Assembly: GCA_041395325.1 (NCBI GenBank)
Contig: JAWLAT010000003.1
Coordinates: forward strand, 1-64,000
Reading direction: 5' to 3'
Source: JAWLAT01 sp041395325
Lineage (GTDB): Bacteria > Pseudomonadota > Gammaproteobacteria > Xanthomonadales > SZUA-5
Length of the DNA stretch: 64,000 nt
This document shows, one piece after another, positions 7,246 to 15,438 of the stretch (the first letter of the stretch is position 1; each line of letters starts with the position of its first letter). The translations under genes were made by a program, and so were the position numbers. A model generated the notes under the pieces. That model ran no database searches. It was not told where the DNA came from and was given only the letters and a program-made list of their open reading frames with translations.

Positions 7246-10158
7246 TCAGCCGGCATCACGTGACTGGATCTGCGCCAGGATGCTTTCGTCCTTGATCTTG
7301 TGGTCGTTGAGCAGCAGCAAGAGCTTGGACAGGATCTCGGAGGTCTTGCGATCGGTGTCGGCAAAGGGCAGGTACAGCTTGCCCGTGGTCTTGGTATCCG
7401 GTGCTGGCACGATGCACAGATAGCTGCCCGGCATGATGTGGATCACGCCGCTGCCCAGGTGGATTCGATAGCTGGCCAGCTTGCCGCTGAACAGCACGAA
7501 GTTGTCCTCGAAGCGGAGCTTCTTCTGCAGCCCGAGCATTTGTGCCAGTTCCTGCAGCAACTCGCGGCGATGGCGACTGACTTCGGCCGACCAGTAGGCC
7601 CCGTCCTCGGCGATGCCGGCCACCGAGACGACCAGATCAGCGTCGCGCATGGCCTCGCTGAAGGCCAGCGGTGGCACCTCGGCAATCGGCAGGCGCTGGC
7701 CACCCCGGTGGAAATGGATCTCGTCCGCGGTCACCGCCTCGTCTTCGGCCAGATAGTGGCGCACATCCGGGAATTCCCAATCGACCCGGCAAGTGGCTTC
7801 AGGAAAGCGCTTGCTCGCCGTACTCTCGTAGCTGCTCCAGCTGCGCCCCTGCAGCAAGCGATAGGCGGTGGCGCCGTTGACGCAATGACCGCAAAAGCGC
7901 CGCGAGTGATCGCCACTCTCCAGTTCGGCCGGTGTGGGCACGTAGAGTTCGCGGAACACCTGCTTGAAGGGCTGCACGATCTGCGCCTGCACGATGTGCT
8001 GCTGCCAGTGCGGCAAGGCCTCGGCTGCCAACAGGTCCAATCCATGCGCCAGTTTCAGCGCGCCCTCGATGGGCCAGCGTTGCTCGCCATCAACCAGCAC
8101 CAGCGCAGCAGGATCGATCATCCCCAGGTGGCCGGCTTCGTCCAGGCCCACCAGGTTGCCGAGCAGGAAGGCCACCGCCGGAATCTGCACCAGCTTGCGC
8201 AGATCAGCCAGGGGCAGTACCTCGCCATCACACATCAGCTGTTCCAGCGCCCGGCGGAAGCGGGTTGCCTGCTCCTTCAGCTCATCCACCGCCTGCTTCA
8301 TGGCGATGAAGTCCGGCAGCTTGCGAATGCCGGCTGGAATGGACTTGAGCGACTTGCCGGCCTTGCTGACGGCCAATACCGGCTTAATGCCTTCGATCCG
8401 CACGCAGACGTCCCAGTCTCCGATGTGGGCCGGCTGCAGGCGCGCGGCCGCTTCGCCGCCGATCGCGGCCTCCATGTCCCATTCCATCCGAGCCGCGTCG
8501 CGATAGCCGGCCCGCTGGGCCAGATTGGCCAGACCCACGGTCACGGCCGCGCGGGTGTTGGCCTGCCGCTCGGCCCCGTAGCGGGTGCACTCTTTCCACA
8601 CCTGCTTCAAACGTCGATAGCGTTCGCGGGCGTCATCGGCGTCACGCACCGGCAGCAAGCCATAGGCCTTGGCGGCGATCTGACCGTGCTTGGCCAATGC
8701 CTTTTCGATCTTGTCGCGATTCTTGCCACGCAGGGCGTCCAGCAAGGTGATGACCTTGGTGGTCTCGTCGCTGTCGACGCGACTGTCTCGCACCGCCTTG
8801 AGATAGCGTTGCAGGGTCTTCTCGGCGATACCCGCCAGCAGCCCTTCGACTTCCTCACAATCAACCCGGCCGCTGTTGGTGCTCTCGCTGTTGTAGACCC
8901 GGCTGCGCATGCGTTCGATCCAGCCATGCAATGGCAGCAGGTTCTCGACGCGTAGCGCTCGGAACAGCAACGGCTGGGCCGCGCCCGAGAACGGCAACAA
9001 CAGCCACAGGGTCTCGGCCTGGAACTCCCGCAACTGCTCAACGACGCGGTCCGGATCGTCGTCTGCCGCCAGCGCTTCAAGCTGACTGAACTGGATCAGG
9101 CTGCGGCTCAGATCATCGTAATTGTCTTCATTGACCTGCTTCGGCCCCAGTCCATGGGCCTCGATCAGGCGAGCGCACTGCAGCAACCAGCGAGCGCCTT
9201 CGGCTTCGGCCGCCAGGGCGTGCAGGAAGCCGGCCTCGTCGGAATCAGGCTGGCGGCTGGTGGCGGCACACAGCGTTTCCCAGGCCAGTCGGCGAGTGTC
9301 TTCGATCAGCCAATCGGCACCGAGGTAGCCCTTGGCGAAATTCTCGCCATCGATCACACCGAGCAGGTCGTTGCTGAAGATCGAGGGCGACAGCCGCACC
9401 AGCTGGCAAAAGTCGTCGTACGACCACTGATCCCGTGCACGGAAGTGCACCATCGACGCCAGGACCAGCTTGTGCAGCAAGTAGAGCTGCTCGCCGTAGC
9501 TGCTGCGCTCTTCCTGGTCGCGCTGATAGTGCGCATTCCAGTCGCCACGCAACAGCGCCCGGCAGTCCTCCGCGTAATCGACGATCGGAAACTCCAGGTC
9601 CAGCCAAACGCGCAAGTCGGTCAGTTGTGGGGCGTGGGTGGACGGGCCACGCCATGAATCCGTGCATTCCGGCGCAGCGTGGCTGTCACGCAACAGATAC
9701 CGAGCGCGCTGCAAGGCCGATCGGAGGATCGCCGGTTCGCGCCGCGCGGCCAGCGCCTTGGCCACGCAGCGTAGTCCCACCAGACAGGCACACTGCGCCT
9801 GGTAGGCCTCGCGATCCGGCCCCGAGTTGAGTCGCGGCACGGGAAAGCGGCGCAGAGCCGGGTTGAACAGGTACTCCGCCAGCCGCTCGCCATCGCTGCC
9901 GAACTCGGCCTCCAATCCCGCCATGGTGGCCACCAGCAATGGCCATTCCGGATCTTCATCCGGCTTGCGAAAGGACAATCGGGGGGCCTGGTCACGGTCG
10001 TAGCGGTAGTGGACCATCGACCGACGGCTGCCATTCTCCCATTGAGTGCGTTCTTCGCTGCCGATTCGCGCAGGCAGACCCCACAGCGCCGGAATGTGCG
10101 CGATGAGCCAGTTCTCGACCGCCTGTACCCGTTCTTGCAGCGCTTGTTCTGACGGCAT
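7246..10158 (-). CDS. Large DUF4132/MolR-type protein
   Basis: This is a 970-aa cytoplasmic protein with no signal peptide or membrane segment. The C-terminal third resembles the DUF4132 (MolR-like) family: QPFKQVFRELYVPTP near residue 715, then a GHCVNGATAYRLLQGRSW stretch, and an end block with GSGVIHIMPGSYLCIVPA and LYLPFADTDRKTSEILSKLL. The N-terminal two thirds look helical and repeat-like. The biochemical function of the family is not established. It starts 4 bp after a small ubiquitin-like protein gene, whose last codons contain its Shine-Dalgarno, so the two are translationally linked. A FHA/GGDEF gene diverges upstream. Confidence 0.65.
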   Translation of the reverse strand: MPSEQALQERVQAVENWLIAHIPALWGLPARIGSEERTQWENGSRRSMVHYRYDRDQAPRLSFRKPDEDPEWPLLVATMAGLEAEFGSDGERLAEYLFNPALRRFPVPRLNSGPDREAYQAQCACLVGLRCVAKALAARREPAILRSALQRARYLLRDSHAAPECTDSWRGPSTHAPQLTDLRVWLDLEFPIVDYAEDCRALLRGDWNAHYQRDQEERSSYGEQLYLLHKLVLASMVHFRARDQWSYDDFCQLVRLSPSIFSNDLLGVIDGENFAKGYLGADWLIEDTRRLAWETLCAATSRQPDSDEAGFLHALAAEAEGARWLLQCARLIEAHGLGPKQVNEDNYDDLSRSLIQFSQLEALAADDDPDRVVEQLREFQAETLWLLLPFSGAAQPLLFRALRVENLLPLHGWIERMRSRVYNSESTNSGRVDCEEVEGLLAGIAEKTLQRYLKAVRDSRVDSDETTKVITLLDALRGKNRDKIEKALAKHGQIAAKAYGLLPVRDADDARERYRRLKQVWKECTRYGAERQANTRAAVTVGLANLAQRAGYRDAARMEWDMEAAIGGEAAARLQPAHIGDWDVCVRIEGIKPVLAVSKAGKSLKSIPAGIRKLPDFIAMKQAVDELKEQATRFRRALEQLMCDGEVLPLADLRKLVQIPAVAFLLGNLVGLDEAGHLGMIDPAALVLVDGEQRWPIEGALKLAHGLDLLAAEALPHWQQHIVQAQIVQPFKQVFRELYVPTPAELESGDHSRRFCGHCVNGATAYRLLQGRSWSSYESTASKRFPEATCRVDWEFPDVRHYLAEDEAVTADEIHFHRGGQRLPIAEVPPLAFSEAMRDADLVVSVAGIAEDGAYWSAEVSRHRRELLQELAQMLGLQKKLRFEDNFVLFSGKLASYRIHLGSGVIHIMPGSYLCIVPAPDTKTTGKLYLPFADTDRKTSEILSKLLLLLNDHKIKDESILAQIQSRDAG

Positions 10159-10162
10159 GTCG

Positions 10163-10573
10163 CTAGCCTCCCTGTAGTGGCGTCAGGCGCAGGAACAGCA
10201 GCTTGCCGGTCTCGCCCAACTCGACTTCCTCGTCCAGTTCGGACAGCCATTGGCCATCCAGCAACATGCGGAAGCGACCGTCGGCGAAGGCTCGCTGCGC
10301 CCGGGCGATCTCGGCTTGCACGTCGGGTTCGGCGCTGTCATTCAGCGTGACCTTCCCGCGCGCCCTTTGCCGTGCAATCTCGGCTTCATCGAGCCAGTCA
10401 GCCGACGTGGGTTGCGACAGTCGGCGCAGCGTCAACTGCGTGGTGACCGCCTGAGCGATCAGATCGGCCGCGCGCAGACGCTGGACCGGCAGATCCAGCT
10501 GCAACGGCCTTGTGTCACCGGCGAATCCTTCGACCGCGTCGGCCAATTCGAAGCTGACATCCAGCAATGCCAT
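10163..10573 (-). CDS. Small putative ubiquitin-like (beta-grasp) protein ending in Gly-Gly
   Basis: I do not recognise a named family for this 136-aa protein. The fold pattern suggests beta-grasp: two N-terminal strands (LLDVSFELAD and RPLQLDLPV), a helix (RAADLIAQAVTTQL), a charged helical insertion, then FRMLLDGQWLSELDEEVEL and GKLLFLRLTPLQGG. The last 34 residues line up by eye with the ubiquitin end (FAGKQLEDGRTL...TLHLVLRLRGG). The protein stops exactly after Gly-Gly (codons at 10166-10171). Caution: those codons (GGA GGC) also form the Shine-Dalgarno of the downstream DUF4132 gene, so the Gly-Gly may be incidental. No E1, E2 or JAB protease gene lies next to it. Confidence 0.55.
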   Translation of the reverse strand: MALLDVSFELADAVEGFAGDTRPLQLDLPVQRLRAADLIAQAVTTQLTLRRLSQPTSADWLDEAEIARQRARGKVTLNDSAEPDVQAEIARAQRAFADGRFRMLLDGQWLSELDEEVELGETGKLLFLRLTPLQGG

Positions 10574-10896
10574 GACGTACTCGTAGTCGGCTCGGGCCGG
10601 GCAGTATGGCTAGCGGTCCGGCCTGCCTCAAGCCACGGCCTTGAGCCCCCTGGCCCCCATCACCCCCAAACTGCGAAGTTCCTGGGCAACCATCCCTTTC
10701 ACTCAGTCATCACGTTGCTTGCAGGGTTTTCGCAGAAGTCAGTGTCCCCTGTGTTCACGTTGCTGCGTAGCGGCGTCTAGTAAAGGGTGGACGTGGCACG
10801 GCCAGGTCGAAGGAATGGGACAGTGCCAGTACAAGCAGTCGGACAATGCGGTGGTGCAGGGAAGCGGCCATCGTCCACGCCGGGGAGGCTCGGGCC
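10574..10896. other. Divergent intergenic region
   Basis: These 323 bp separate the divergent ubiquitin-like and FHA/GGDEF genes and must hold both promoters. A weak plus-strand candidate is TTCACG (10754-10759), an 18-bp spacer, then TAGTAA (10778-10783). TCACGTTGCT occurs twice, near 10709 and 10755. I see no RNA gene or convincing hairpin. Confidence 0.4.
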
Positions 10897-11796
10897 ATGA
10901 ATGATCAGGGACCACAGGACACGCTGACCACCGAGCGTGGCAATCTGGCGCGACTGGCCGCGGCACTGGGCAGCAACAGCGGCGCCAAGCTGGTCATCAC
11001 CCAGGGCGAAGGCGTAGGTCGGGAAATCGAGCTGCGCGACACCCCGCTGATTGTCGGACGTTCCTCCGAAAGCGATCTGCGCCTGCTCAATCGGGCCGTT
11101 TCGCGGCTGCACTGCCGGGTTTGGCGCGACGCCACAGGCTACTGGCTGCGCGATCTCAACTCCACCAATCGGACCTATCTGAACGAGAGGCCCGTCGTCG
11201 AAGCGCGTCTGAAGGACGGAGACCTGATCATGGTGGGCGGCACCGTGCTGCAGTTCGCCCAGCAGCGCGAAGTCGATGGCGACACCCAGAGTCAGCTTTA
11301 CGATCTGGTCACGCATGACAGCCTGACTGGCCTCTACAACCGCCGCCACTTCGAGACGCTGCTGGATCAGGAAATCGCCCGCAGTCGGCGCCGTGGTCGC
11401 GAGTTTGTCGTCGCTGCATTGGAACTGGACGGTGTCAGCGGCGTACGCGAAGCCGATGGCACACCGGCCGCCGAGGAATTGATCAAGCGTTGTGCGCGGC
11501 TGGTCCAGATGGAACTGCGCGAAGACGACATCAAGGCGCGGCTGGATGACCAGCAACTGATCCTGCTCCTGCCGGAAACACCGATGAGCGAGGCACAGCC
11601 CTTGCTGGAGCGGCTGCGCCAGCGTCTGGCAGAAGCCGAGTTCAACGTCTCGGGCAAGGTGCTGTCCAGCACCTTCAGTGCCGGCGCGATCAGCTGGACC
11701 ACGGCCATCACCACGCGTCAGGAGCTGCTGCAAAAGGTGGATACGGCGCTCTATCAGGCCCGACAGGCCGGACGCAATCGGGTCGTTACGGGTTAG
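10897..11796 (+). CDS. FHA domain protein with a degenerate GGDEF domain
   Basis: This 299-aa protein has an N-terminal FHA phosphothreonine-binding domain (about residues 35-105; GRSSESDL, VSRLHC, LNSTNRTYLN) joined to a diguanylate-cyclase-like domain (about 125-295; HDSLTGLYNRRHFE). The catalytic GGDEF loop is replaced by LDDQQ in ARLDDQQLILLLPE, so cyclase activity is unlikely. It may act as a phosphoprotein-binding adaptor or c-di-GMP sensor. ATG 10897 has a strong Shine-Dalgarno (GGGGAGG) 8 bp upstream. Its 3' end overlaps engB on the other strand by 11 bp. Confidence 0.85.
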   Translation: MNDQGPQDTLTTERGNLARLAAALGSNSGAKLVITQGEGVGREIELRDTPLIVGRSSESDLRLLNRAVSRLHCRVWRDATGYWLRDLNSTNRTYLNERPVVEARLKDGDLIMVGGTVLQFAQQREVDGDTQSQLYDLVTHDSLTGLYNRRHFETLLDQEIARSRRRGREFVVAALELDGVSGVREADGTPAAEELIKRCARLVQMELREDDIKARLDDQQLILLLPETPMSEAQPLLERLRQRLAEAEFNVSGKVLSSTFSAGAISWTTAITTRQELLQKVDTALYQARQAGRNRVVTG

Positions 11797-12403
11797 CCTC
11801 CAGCGCACCGGCGATCCACTGCCTGGCTTCATCGACGCCCTGGCGCTGCAGGGCCGAAAACAGCTGGCACCCACCCGTCAGCCCTTCCAGTCGACTCAAT
11901 TCATTCCGAATGGCCTGCAGCCGGCCAGCCGCCGGACCTCGATTGAGCTTGTCGGCCTTGGTCAGCAACAGCAGGCAGGGCAGCTGTCGTGACCGACACC
12001 AGTCGAGCATTTGCCGATCGAAGTCGGTCAGCGCTTGGCGCACATCCGACAACAACACGACACCCGCCAGGCAACGGCGCTCACGCAGAAAGCCGTCGAC
12101 CAGATCCCGCCAATCCTTGCGCATGGCGACAGGGACCTTGGCATAGCCATAGCCTGGCAAGTCGATCAAGCGCCGCTGATCGTCCAGATCGAAGACCACC
12201 AGTTGCTGCGTACGACCGGGCGTCTTGCTGGTCCGCGCCAGCCCATTCTGGTCGCAGATCACGTTGATGGCGGAGGACTTGCCCGCGTTGGAACGGCCGG
12301 CAAAAGCCACTTCGTATCCCTCGTCGGCGGGGAGTTGCACCCGCTGACCGGCCGCCAGCCGAAAGCTGGCACGACGAAAGAACTTGCTCCAGTCGGCTTG
12401 CAT
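11786..12403 (-). CDS. engB: Ribosome biogenesis GTPase YihA/EngB
   Basis: This essential-type TRAFAC GTPase acts in large ribosomal subunit assembly. The 205-aa length fits the family. G motifs are visible: G1 GRSNAGKS near residue 30, G3 DLPGYGYAKV, G4 TKADKL, and the family-typical SKTPGRTQ (G2). ATG 12403 (MQADWSKFF) is chosen because the longer open frame upstream has no family-like sequence. The stop region overlaps the convergent FHA gene. Confidence 0.95.
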   Translation of the reverse strand: MQADWSKFFRRASFRLAAGQRVQLPADEGYEVAFAGRSNAGKSSAINVICDQNGLARTSKTPGRTQQLVVFDLDDQRRLIDLPGYGYAKVPVAMRKDWRDLVDGFLRERRCLAGVVLLSDVRQALTDFDRQMLDWCRSRQLPCLLLLTKADKLNRGPAAGRLQAIRNELSRLEGLTGGCQLFSALQRQGVDEARQWIAGALEANP

Positions 12404-12435
12404 GCCATGGTGTCCTGACGGCGGGCCAGTATCGC

Positions 12436-12464
12436 CGATTGCCGCGCCGGCGGCTCGGCAATCG
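12436..12464 (-). terminator. Hairpin terminator after anmK
   Basis: CGATTGCCG (12436-12444) pairs perfectly with CGGCAATCG (12456-12464) around an 11-base loop. It lies directly after the anmK stop and before engB. There is no clear T-tract, so a Rho-dependent or processing role is also possible. Confidence 0.5.
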
Positions 12465-12465
12465 C

Positions 12466-13578
12466 TCAGGCGGGGTAGATGGCCCCCAGCACCCGGTCGC
12501 CGCGGGCGCCGGTCACGCTGGCCAGACCACCCGGCTGCTGCGACAAACACTGTCGCGCCAGCCAGGCAAAGGCAGCCGCCTCGACGTGATCCGGATCCAG
12601 ACCGTGCTCGGCGGTCGTCTGGACCGCCAGCGCCGGCATGGCCCTGCGCAATGCATCGAGCAATGCCGGGTTGTGACTGCCACCGCCACACACCAGCAGG
12701 CGCACGCAAGACGGCAGACTGCGCTGCAGGGCGGTCGCCGTGGCCTGAGCACTCAACGCCACCAGTGTGGACATGACCGTGGCCGGATCGCTGGCCGACC
12801 CCAGTCGTGCGTCGAGCCAGTCTGCGTTGAAATCCTCCCGGCCAGTGCTTTTTGGCGGTGGCTGCTCGAACCAGGGGTCATCCAGCAAGCGCTGCATCAG
12901 CGCTTCATCGATCTGGCCTGAGCGGGCCAGTCGACCGTCCTCGTCGCGCTCGCCCAGGCCGCAACGTTGCGCCCACAGGTCGAGCAGGGCGTTGGCCGGG
13001 CCGCAATCGAATCCACGCACCGGCCCCTGGCTTGGCAGCAGGGTCAGGTTCGCGATACCGCCCAGATTGAGAACGGCTCGATCTTCAGCGGCAGAACCAA
13101 ACCAGGCGGCATGGAAGGGGGGAACCAGCGGCGCTCCCTGCCCACCCGCGGCGACATCCCGCCGGCGAAAGTCGGCCACGGTGGTGATGCCGGTGGCCTC
13201 GACGATGCGGCTGGGGTCACCGATCTGCCAGGTGAAAGGCAAGTCCAGCCGCGGACGGTGACGGATGGTCTGACCGTGGCTGCCAATCGCCCGGATCTCG
13301 CTCGCCGGACAATTGGCGTGCTGCATCAGGGCCATTGCGGCCGCGGCAAAGGCCAAACCGACCTCGGCATCCAGACAGGCCAGTGCATCGATGACAATGT
13401 CGACCTGGCCCCCGATCAGCGGCAGCAGCTGCTCACGCAATGCCGGCGGATAGGGGGTGGTTTGAGCGGCCTCGACACACATCGTGCCATCGGCGTGAAT
13501 CTGCAGCAGGGCTGCGTCGATGCCGTCCGCGCTGGTTCCGGAGATCAGTCCCAGATAGCGGCCAGCCGGCGCGCTCAG
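12466..13578 (-). CDS. anmK: Anhydro-N-acetylmuramic acid kinase, apparent CTG start
   Basis: AnmK phosphorylates and opens 1,6-anhydro-MurNAc during recycling of cell-wall sugars. The ATP-binding motif LISGTSADGIDA sits at the N-terminus, followed by GSHGQTIRH and GGIANLT. The first in-frame ATG (13482) lies 22 residues after that motif and would remove it. No ATG, GTG or TTG exists in frame upstream; CTG at 13576-13578 gives SAPAGRYLGLISGTS as the N-terminus and 370 aa, the usual family length. This CTG overlaps the stop of the M23 gene as CTGA, implying translational coupling. Function is well supported; the start codon is inference. Confidence 0.92.
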   Translation of the reverse strand: MSAPAGRYLGLISGTSADGIDAALLQIHADGTMCVEAAQTTPYPPALREQLLPLIGGQVDIVIDALACLDAEVGLAFAAAAMALMQHANCPASEIRAIGSHGQTIRHRPRLDLPFTWQIGDPSRIVEATGITTVADFRRRDVAAGGQGAPLVPPFHAAWFGSAAEDRAVLNLGGIANLTLLPSQGPVRGFDCGPANALLDLWAQRCGLGERDEDGRLARSGQIDEALMQRLLDDPWFEQPPPKSTGREDFNADWLDARLGSASDPATVMSTLVALSAQATATALQRSLPSCVRLLVCGGGSHNPALLDALRRAMPALAVQTTAEHGLDPDHVEAAAFAWLARQCLSQQPGGLASVTGARGDRVLGAIYPA

Positions 13579-15026
13579 GGCGCAGCCCGCATGGCCAGCG
13601 CACCTTCCAGCGTGGTCAGTTGGGTGCGCGCGATCACCAGTTCGCCGCGGAAGCGCTGTAGCTCGGACGCCAGCAGTGGCTCGGCGCGGGGCATCGTGAC
13701 GCTGAGCGGATCACGGTGGACGCCCTTGACGCGGAATTCATAGTGCAGATGTGGTGCGGTCGCCAGGCCGGTCTTGCCCACATAGCCGATGGTCTGGCCC
13801 TGAGTGATTTTCTGGCCCTTCTTCAGCCCCGGTGCAAATCGCGACATGTGCGCATAAAGCGTGGTGGTTTCGCGGCCATGCTGCAGCTCGACCACGTTGC
13901 CGTAGCCATTCATGCGACCGACGAACTTGACCGTGCCCGTGCCCGCGGCGCGAATGACCGTACCGGCCGGGGCAGCGTAGTCGACGCCCTTGTGGGCACG
14001 CACGCGGCCGAGGATCGGGTGCTTGCGGGCCGAGGAGAAGCGGCTGGAGATACGGGTGAATTCGACCGGCGTGCGAATGAAAGCCTTGCGCAGACTGCGA
14101 CCTTCGGAGTCGTAGTAGTCCGGCTGACCTTGCGCGTTGACGAAGCGGAAGGCCTCATGGGTCTTGCCCTGATTGACGAAGCGCACGGCGACGATGTCGC
14201 CGTCGCGCAGGCGCACACCGTCTCGATAGATGCCCTGATAGACCACCGTGAAATGGTCGCCGCCGCGAAGATCGAGCGCGAAGTCGATGTCGTAGTTCAG
14301 CACCTCGGCCATCTTGAGGATGGTGCGATCGGCCACGCCGGCATCGCTGCCGGCCTGGAACAGGGAACTGCGAATCGTGCCGCTGGCATATTCCAGGCGG
14401 GTTTCGATACGCCGCTCAATCACCTGCTCAACAAAGCCATTGCCGTCGGATTCGATCAGCACGCGGCGATCCTCGCCCAGATCGAACTGCATGCCCTGCA
14501 GTCGGCCATCCGCCACGCGGAAGGCAATCTGATCGCCCGGATGAATCTGCACCAGGCTCTGGGTGTGCTCGCTGATGCCAACGACCCGATGCACTTCGGC
14601 ACCGCCCATGCCCAGGCGGGCAAAAATATCGCCAAGGGTTTCATTGCGACGCACCGTCACGACGCTCCAACCATCGTCGCCCATGCCGCGGGTGAACAGG
14701 TCATGCTCCAGCGCCGGCACATAGGCCAAGGGCAGCACTTCCACCTCATCGGCCGACGGCAGCAACAAAGGCACTTCCAGGCGCGGCGCCAGCTGATTCT
14801 CGTTTTCGTTGACCTTGGCCCGGGCCGGATCGAGCATGGCGCCGCTGCCAATGACGATCAACGCGGCACCCATGGCGGCCAGCAACCGACCCGCGATCGA
14901 GCGACCGGTAGACGACGAAGCCGAGGTCGCCACAGGGAGGGTAGTGCCGGGTTTGCGCTGAGCTTGCGGGTGCTGCGGGTCGCGAAGGGGATGGCTCGAT
15001 CGCGGCTCGTAGATCACGGCCCGCAC
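13575..15026 (-). CDS. M23-family murein DD-endopeptidase (MepM-like)
   Basis: This periplasmic zinc endopeptidase cleaves peptidoglycan cross-links. The protein (483 aa) has a cytoplasmic leader, one membrane segment or signal anchor around residues 45-65 (LLAAMGAALIVIGSGAML), a LysM/OapA-like region, and a C-terminal M23 (LytM) domain with HKGVDYAAP (HxxxD) and HLHYEF (HxH) zinc motifs. The GTG at 15026 is the longest start; a GTG at 15017 has a better-placed GGAG and may be the true one. It overlaps anmK by 4 bp, so cell-wall cleavage and MurNAc recycling are coupled. Confidence 0.88.
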   Translation of the reverse strand: MRAVIYEPRSSHPLRDPQHPQAQRKPGTTLPVATSASSSTGRSIAGRLLAAMGAALIVIGSGAMLDPARAKVNENENQLAPRLEVPLLLPSADEVEVLPLAYVPALEHDLFTRGMGDDGWSVVTVRRNETLGDIFARLGMGGAEVHRVVGISEHTQSLVQIHPGDQIAFRVADGRLQGMQFDLGEDRRVLIESDGNGFVEQVIERRIETRLEYASGTIRSSLFQAGSDAGVADRTILKMAEVLNYDIDFALDLRGGDHFTVVYQGIYRDGVRLRDGDIVAVRFVNQGKTHEAFRFVNAQGQPDYYDSEGRSLRKAFIRTPVEFTRISSRFSSARKHPILGRVRAHKGVDYAAPAGTVIRAAGTGTVKFVGRMNGYGNVVELQHGRETTTLYAHMSRFAPGLKKGQKITQGQTIGYVGKTGLATAPHLHYEFRVKGVHRDPLSVTMPRAEPLLASELQRFRGELVIARTQLTTLEGALAMRAAP

Positions 15027-15047
15027 TCCATGTGATGTCGGCGCGCA

Positions 15048-15076
15048 ACATTATTCAATTGTCATCGTTGCGTCAA
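15048..15076 (-). promoter_or_regulatory. Promoter of the M23 endopeptidase-anmK unit
   Basis: On the minus strand TTGACG (15071-15076), a 17-bp spacer and TAATGT (15048-15053) lie about 20 bp upstream of the M23 gene start. This is a good sigma70 match at the expected position. Confidence 0.6.
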
Positions 15077-15244
15077 AACTTAAGAGTTCGTTAAGTGCCC
15101 GTCGATACAGCACTTTGCCGTCGCTAGCTGACGTGGCGTGAAAACAACAGCGCATTCGCTTTCAGTCAAATGTTGCGTCCGATCGCCTGCGATTCCCCTC
15201 CCGACGCGCTACGCTGTGCGGACAGTCCTGCCGAATTCGCGCTC

Positions 15245-15403
15245 ATGGAACCCTTGCCCCGACGCCCTGGCGCCAGCTCCCGCCCTGAACACGGCAGCTA
15301 CCTGCCAAATCAGCCGACCCGAGGCACCGCGGGCATGTGGCTGCCCATCGTCCTGGCCATCCTGCTGCTGATCATCGGTGGCGCAATCTGGATGTCGCTG
15401 TAG
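15245..15403 (+). CDS. Small single-pass membrane protein, unknown function
   Basis: This 52-aa frame has a Pro/Arg-rich cytoplasmic N-terminus and one C-terminal transmembrane helix (MWLPIVLAILLLIIGGAIW). No strong Shine-Dalgarno precedes ATG 15245, and an in-frame upstream ATG exists at 15170. The hydrophobic helix argues for a real gene, but no family is recognised. Confidence 0.45.
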   Translation: MEPLPRRPGASSRPEHGSYLPNQPTRGTAGMWLPIVLAILLLIIGGAIWMSL

Positions 15404-15438
15404 AACGACGGCTGTGCCACGGTGTATCGGAGACACGG

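Noticed and set aside
10166..10171. C-terminal Gly-Gly as proof of a conjugated ubiquitin-like protein
   Set aside because: The same bases (GGAGGC) serve as the Shine-Dalgarno of the next gene, so Gly-Gly alone proves nothing. The claim is kept only as a hypothesis resting on fold and context.
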